From positions 1 to 10,582 of the forward strand of contig JASHSO010000544.1 of assembly GCA_030038715.1 (NCBI GenBank): DNA of 10,582 nucleotides, read 5' to 3'. Below, one piece after another: positions 7,578 to 10,582 of the stretch. Made by a program: the position numbers and the translations under genes. Each line of letters starts with the position of its first letter. The stretch's first letter is position 1. This DNA comes from Streptosporangiaceae bacterium. Its GTDB lineage: Bacteria; Actinomycetota; Actinomycetes; Streptosporangiales; Streptosporangiaceae. The notes beneath the pieces were generated by a model. The model did no database searches, was not told the DNA's origin, and was given only the letters and a program-made list of their open reading frames with translations.

Positions 7578-7606
7578 ACCGTACGCTCTTGTGAACGTTT
7601 GCACAA
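7578..7606 (-). promoter_or_regulatory. Candidate rex-hem operon promoter
   Basis: On the minus strand TTGTGC (7606-7601) could be the -35 box. After exactly 17 bases it is followed by TACGGT (7583-7578), which fits the actinobacterial TAnnnT -10. Transcription would then start near 7571, about 65 nt upstream of the rex ATG at 7504. The Rex operator covers the -35 and most of the spacer, an arrangement expected for repression. It is inferred from sequence only. Confidence 0.55.
7589..7606. promoter_or_regulatory. Rex operator (ROP)
   Basis: The plus strand reads TTGTGAACGTTTGCACAA, an imperfect palindrome centred between 7597 and 7598. Six of nine half-site positions are symmetric, including the outer TTGTG/CACAA. 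The 16-bp core agrees at 13 positions with the Streptomyces Rex consensus TGTGAACGCGTTCACA as I know it. Its place directly upstream of the gene for Rex itself, over the -35/spacer of a candidate promoter, indicates autoregulation and NADH-responsive control of the hem operon. Confidence 0.88.
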
Positions 7607-7621
7607 AGTCGGCCACCGACT
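7607..7621 (-). terminator. Short hairpin after the glutaredoxin-like gene
   Basis: AGTCGG and CCGACT form a perfect 6-bp stem around a 3-base loop, 12 nt downstream of the stop codon at 7634. Only TTT follows on the minus strand before the Rex operator. It may be a weak terminator separating the upstream pair of genes from the rex promoter, but the U-tract is too short for confidence and some read-through is plausible. Confidence 0.35.
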
Positions 7622-7633
7622 GGAGGGGCTGGT

Positions 7634-7897
7634 CTAGGAAGTCAGCGCGGCCCGCAGCCGGTCCTCGTTCACCCGCCAGAAGTCATGCTGGACCCCGTCG
7701 ACGAAGGTGACCGGAACCATGTCCGAGTACCGGGCGAGGTCCTCGGCCGAGGAGTTGATGTCCCGCTCGTCGAAGGCGACGCCGAGCTCGCCGGTGACCC
7801 TGGCGATCACGGACCTGGCCTCGTCACACAGGTGACAGCCTGGCCTGGATAGCAGGGTGACGTGGTGGGTGCTACTCGACGCCCCCTCGCGGCTCAT
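7634..7897 (-). CDS. Glutaredoxin-like thioredoxin-fold protein
   Basis: The 87-aa protein consists almost entirely of one small thioredoxin fold. The redox pair is Cys21-His-Leu-Cys24 in SRPGCHLCDEA at the start of the first helix, and the expected cis-proline is Pro62 in MVPVTFVDG. It fits the glutaredoxin-like family usually found beside hemA in actinobacteria (the Rv0508-type protein of Mycobacterium, from general knowledge). The partner is unknown; actinobacteria generally lack glutathione, so a mycothiol- or thioredoxin-linked role, or a role in keeping HemA or other thiol enzymes reduced, is only inference. Its ATG overlaps the stop of the upstream membrane-protein gene by four bases (ATGA, 7897-7894), so the two are translated together. 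The rex promoter begins shortly after its stop. Confidence 0.88.
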   Translation of the reverse strand: MSREGASSSTHHVTLLSRPGCHLCDEARSVIARVTGELGVAFDERDINSSAEDLARYSDMVPVTFVDGVQHDFWRVNEDRLRAALTS

Positions 7898-9498
7898 CGC
7901 CGCTCGCGCGGCCCCCCGCGCCGCCCGTTGGCCGGCTCCCGGACGTAGTCGCGCAGGTAATCCGGCCGCTCGAAACCGGAGGTGTCGTACCCAGGCTCGC
8001 CGAGGAACTCCGTCACCGACGGGAACGGCGAGACCTTAGCCTGCTGCAGGCCAAGCTCGATGACGTTCGTAGCCAACACGTAGGGACGCCGGTCAGCCTC
8101 GAACTGCATGACGTACGGCTGCCGCCCGTGCCAGGCGTAGGCAGCCCGCTCCCGGTACACCTCGTACAGGATTCGCTGCATGGGCGCCGACGGCACGGCA
8201 TGCACGATGTAGACCAGAGTGTCGGGCTCGCGGGAGCGGACCTCAGCGACCAGGCGCTCGATGAGCTGGTCGAACTCGGCGACCCGGTCCTCGAGCAGGG
8301 TGTAGATGGCTATCTGGCCGAACAGCCTGGACCGCCCGTCGTCGGACGGCAGACCAGCGCCATCAGCGTACTTCTCCGGCCCGCTGATACCTGCGCCGCG
8401 CGCCGAATGCCGTCCCGCATAACCGGGCCGCATTTCCTCGACATCATCGAGGTGCTCGCGGCGGTCACCCGAGCCGTTGGACGGCCGCCACCCGCCGCCA
8501 TAATTCCTGTCAATGTCGCCGGTTGCGACGAAGGCCGAATCCGGCCTGCCATAGCGGCCGTCGCCGCCCCGATCCTCGCGCCAGCCATCGTCGGGATCGT
8601 CGCGGTAGGGCTGGCGCCGTGCATAGTCGTCGCGGTCTGCGTAGCCGCGGGGCCTGCCGCGGCCGTCCCGGCCGTCGAAACCGTCGAAGTCGCCGGTCGC
8701 AGGCTCGAAGTCACCGGTCTGGTCAGCGTCATCGAAGCGCCGCGCCCGATCCAGGCTCTGCTCGGCGCGGTCACGGGGATCCCGGCCGCTGCCGTGCAAG
8801 ACCGCCAGCCGCAGCTGCGCGGTCTGCGTTGCGGCCAGCCACACCAGGCCGGCCGCGGCCGTAGTCAGCACCGGGAACTCCGAACTCACCGGGAGCTTCG
8901 CCAGTCCCTCGTAACCGGCAAGCTGTGCCAGCGCCGGGTAGGACAGGAACACGCCCGCAGCACCGCCCACCAGCTGGGCCGGAAGCGCGTCCTTCCACCC
9001 TGGCCTGCCGTACCTGGCGAGCACCACGATGAAGGCGATGACCGCGACCAGCGCAGTTGTTGCGCCAACCGCGTACATTACGTACTTGGCCACTGGCTCG
9101 TAGTAGGCCGAAGGGTCTGGCCATGCCTTGGTGAACTTGGCACTGGCTAGCTGGTCGAGTCCCAGCACGACGGTGGCGACGATGGCCAGCGCCGGGATGT
9201 ACAGGCGCGCGCAGAACCTGGCGGCCATGCTCTTGGCTGCGACCTCCGACAGCGCCAAGAGCACGGCCAGCGGGGCTATCACCTGCCCGCCGATTTCCAT
9301 GGCCCGGAACAGCGCGGGGTCGAAGCCCTTCAGGTGGCCTGCCGCCTGCGCGCCGAGGCTGATGAACAAGCCGAGAATCGCTGCGGACCAGGCGATCAGG
9401 TCGCCGCGCGCGCCGCGGAAGCAGCGCGTGAGCACGACGCCGCTGCCGATCGCCGCGAGCACGGCGCCGACTGCGGAGACGAGCAGTGAACCAGACAT
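7894..9498 (-). CDS. Multi-pass membrane protein with disordered linker and C-terminal ABM domain
   Basis: The 534-aa protein has three clear parts. Residues 1-235 contain about seven hydrophobic segments (around 4-26, 34-56, 68-88, 98-118, 136-162, 173-195, 208-229). Residues 236-390 are a low-complexity Asp/Arg/Gly/Tyr-rich stretch, almost certainly disordered. Residues 391-500 resemble an antibiotic-biosynthesis-monooxygenase (ABM) dimeric alpha/beta barrel, with FGQIAIYTLLEDRVAEFDQLIERLVAEVRSREP-type sequence and LYEVYRERAAYAWHGRQPYV. The positively charged loops and linker suggest the ABM domain faces the cytoplasm. The function is unknown. ABM relatives include quinol monooxygenases and haem-degrading IsdG/MhuD, but the Asn/Trp/His haem-degrading triad is not evident: there is no matching Asn, and Trp456 is the only candidate. 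The ATG is preceded by an in-frame TAG three codons upstream. It overlaps the glutaredoxin-like gene by 4 nt. Confidence 0.82.
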   Translation of the reverse strand: MSGSLLVSAVGAVLAAIGSGVVLTRCFRGARGDLIAWSAAILGLFISLGAQAAGHLKGFDPALFRAMEIGGQVIAPLAVLLALSEVAAKSMAARFCARLYIPALAIVATVVLGLDQLASAKFTKAWPDPSAYYEPVAKYVMYAVGATTALVAVIAFIVVLARYGRPGWKDALPAQLVGGAAGVFLSYPALAQLAGYEGLAKLPVSSEFPVLTTAAAGLVWLAATQTAQLRLAVLHGSGRDPRDRAEQSLDRARRFDDADQTGDFEPATGDFDGFDGRDGRGRPRGYADRDDYARRQPYRDDPDDGWREDRGGDGRYGRPDSAFVATGDIDRNYGGGWRPSNGSGDRREHLDDVEEMRPGYAGRHSARGAGISGPEKYADGAGLPSDDGRSRLFGQIAIYTLLEDRVAEFDQLIERLVAEVRSREPDTLVYIVHAVPSAPMQRILYEVYRERAAYAWHGRQPYVMQFEADRRPYVLATNVIELGLQQAKVSPFPSVTEFLGEPGYDTSGFERPDYLRDYVREPANGRRGGPRERR

Positions 9499-9503
9499 CC
9501 CTG

Positions 9504-9509
9504 ACTATG
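9504..9509 (-). promoter_or_regulatory. Possible -10 box of the membrane/ABM gene
   Basis: CATAGT on the minus strand ends five bases before the ATG at 9498, close to the spacing of leaderless actinobacterial transcripts. No convincing -35 is seen at 16-19 bp. The only ribosome-site-like bases (GGG) touch the ATG. This is a weak prediction. Confidence 0.3.
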
Positions 9510-9625
9510 GTGCCTGACTTAGCCCGATGATGTGACCAAAGTGCTGGCCAGGGCACTAGTCGCAGCGACGAAGACCGCCGTTCCGACGCGCCTGCGCGGT
9601 CGGCGAGACGGGACCCGGGCGCTGT

Positions 9626-9631
9626 TAGGCT
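9626..9631 (+). promoter_or_regulatory. Possible -10 box of the HAD phosphatase gene (leaderless)
   Basis: TAGGCT matches the actinobacterial TAnnnT -10 and lies seven bases before the ATG at 9639. That spacing would make the transcript start at or next to the start codon. There is no Shine-Dalgarno sequence before this ATG, which fits a leaderless message. The -35 region is not recognisable. Confidence 0.4.
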
Positions 9632-9638
9632 CGGTGTT

Positions 9639-10571
9639 ATGAAGGGCGAGTCCGGCGGCGGAATGTCGGCCGCCATTGGCAGGTCCGCTGCCATTCTGCG
9701 ACTGGGCAAGACAAGCAAGCGTGAGGACGTCGTGGCTGGTGAGGCAGCTGCCGCGGCGGCCAGGGTTGTTCTGCAGCCGCCGCCGGAGCCGGATATCACG
9801 GCCGCTGCGTTCTTCGATGTGGACAACACGCTGATGCGCGGGGCATCCATTTATCACTTCGCGCGCGGCCTGGCCGCTCGCAAGATGTTCGGCCCTCGCG
9901 ACCTGGCCAGGCTGACCTTTGGCCAGCTCGCATTCCGGCTGCGAGGCGCCGAGAATGCCGACCAGATCGACGCGGCCAGGCAGGCGGCGCTGGCCTTCGT
10001 GGCCGGGCATCGGGTCGATGACATTGTCCGGCTCGGCGAGGAAATCTACGACGACACCATGGCCGACAGGATCTGGGAAGGCGCCAGGGAACTGACACAG
10101 CGGCACCTGGAGGCGGGCCAGCGCGTGTGGCTGGTCACCGCCACGCCGGTGGAGTTGGCCAACATCCTGGCCCGCAGGCTCGGCCTCACCGGCGCCCTGG
10201 GCACCGTCGCGGAGGCGAGCGACGGGGTCTATACCGGACGACTGGTGGGCGGCCTGCTGCACGGTGAGGCAAAGGCGGCCGCCATCCTGGCGCTGGCCGA
10301 ACGCGAGGGCCTGGATCTGTCCCGGTCCAGTGCCTACAGCGACTCGGCCAACGACCTGCCGATGCTGTTGCTCGTCGGTCATCCGAACGTCGTCAATCCA
10401 GATGGCGCGCTGCTCGCCGAGGCCAGAAGGCGCGGCTGGCCAGTGCATGACTTCCGATCCGGGCGGCGCGCAACCATGATCGCTCTGCCGGTAGCGGCGG
10501 GCGCAGGCGCGGTCGCGGGCGGCATGGCGGCCGGGATTGCCCTGCGCCGCCGCCGCGCGGCCATGAACTAG
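9639..10571 (+). CDS. HAD-superfamily IB phosphatase with C-terminal membrane anchor (SerB1-like)
   Basis: The 310-aa protein belongs to the HAD subclass IB hydrolases. Motif I is FFDVDNT (Asp60 nucleophile, Asp62 acid/base), motif II is VTATP with Thr168, the motif III lysine is Lys212 in HGEAKAA, and motif IV is YSDSANDLPML with Asp235 and Asp239. Residues 283-301 are hydrophobic and end in RRRR, a likely C-terminal membrane segment with a cytoplasmic basic flank. The substrate is not known; phosphoserine is possible, but lipid-linked phosphates also fit the family. The first 50 residues are Ala-rich and may be partly non-coding: an alternative GTG at 9732 with GAGGA upstream would give 279 aa, while the ATG at 9639 would be read from a leaderless message. 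The gene diverges from the ABM protein gene; a SerB-like gene divergent from the hem cluster is also known in Mycobacterium. Confidence 0.92.
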   Translation: MKGESGGGMSAAIGRSAAILRLGKTSKREDVVAGEAAAAAARVVLQPPPEPDITAAAFFDVDNTLMRGASIYHFARGLAARKMFGPRDLARLTFGQLAFRLRGAENADQIDAARQAALAFVAGHRVDDIVRLGEEIYDDTMADRIWEGARELTQRHLEAGQRVWLVTATPVELANILARRLGLTGALGTVAEASDGVYTGRLVGGLLHGEAKAAAILALAEREGLDLSRSSAYSDSANDLPMLLLVGHPNVVNPDGALLAEARRRGWPVHDFRSGRRATMIALPVAAGAGAVAGGMAAGIALRRRRAAMN

Positions 10572-10582
10572 CCGACCGCAGA

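Noticed and set aside
7505..7606. Rex start at TTG 7606 (324 aa)
   Set aside because: The TTG forms part of the Rex operator and the -35 box, upstream of the candidate -10 at 7583-7578. The added 34 residues do not look like a Rex N terminus, and an ATG with GGGAG is available at 7504.
8310..8800. Tandem-repeat or CRISPR-like array in the GC-rich middle of the membrane/ABM gene
   Set aside because: The repetition reflects low-complexity Asp/Arg/Gly codons of an in-frame linker. There are no constant repeats with unique spacers.
8128..9150. Long plus-strand frame (340 codons) opposite the membrane/ABM gene
   Set aside because: It overlaps a gene whose hydrophobic segments and ABM domain are clear. 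The translation is a Val/Ala/Arg-rich mirror of GC-rich codons with no family resemblance.
9519..10448. Minus-strand frame (309 codons) opposite the HAD phosphatase
   Set aside because: The plus-strand frame has all four HAD motifs in the right order, and the antisense frame has none.

Overview
The window is a high-GC actinobacterial chromosome segment. The signs are strong G/C preference at third codon positions, frequent GTG starts, a fused methyltransferase/uroporphyrinogen-III synthase, and a redox repressor (Rex) with an operator of the Streptomyces type directly upstream of the haem genes. The order HAD phosphatase (divergent) / glutaredoxin-like protein / hemA / hemC / hemD / hemB is, from general knowledge, shared with Mycobacterium. 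Rex in front of hemACD is known from Streptomyces. The genus cannot be named from the sequence alone.

Layout, left to right. Positions 1-307 hold the start of a possible minus-strand reading frame that runs off the window, preceded by an AT-richer gap (308-475) with a 31-bp-period direct repeat. Positions 476-1579 (-) encode a secreted lipoprotein resembling GH113 glycoside hydrolases. Positions 1615-7504 (-) are the early tetrapyrrole operon, transcribed rex > hemA > hemC > hemD (fusion) > hemB. Upstream on the same strand are a glutaredoxin-like gene (7634-7897) and a large membrane protein with a C-terminal antibiotic-biosynthesis-monooxygenase (ABM) domain (7894-9498). A divergent HAD-IB phosphatase with a C-terminal membrane anchor occupies 9639-10571 (+).

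How it works together: HemA reduces glutamyl-tRNA. HemB, HemC and the HemD domain then carry the pathway from aminolevulinate to uroporphyrinogen III, the branch point to haem, sirohaem and cobalamin. Rex senses NADH/NAD+ and probably shuts the operon off, its own gene included, when NADH is low. The visible operator overlaps the -35/spacer of a candidate promoter just upstream of rex. Stop/start overlaps of 4 nt (ABM protein/grx, rex/hemA, hemA/hemC) and direct abutment (hemC/hemD) imply translational coupling.

Most of the window is a well-understood, conserved housekeeping cluster. The less ordinary parts are the seven-helix membrane/disordered/ABM fusion at the head of the cluster, the divergent methyltransferase half of the HemD fusion, the GH113-like lipoprotein attached to the tail of the haem operon, and the repeat-preceded fragment at the left edge. 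I see no CRISPR array, tRNA, rRNA or intact insertion sequence.
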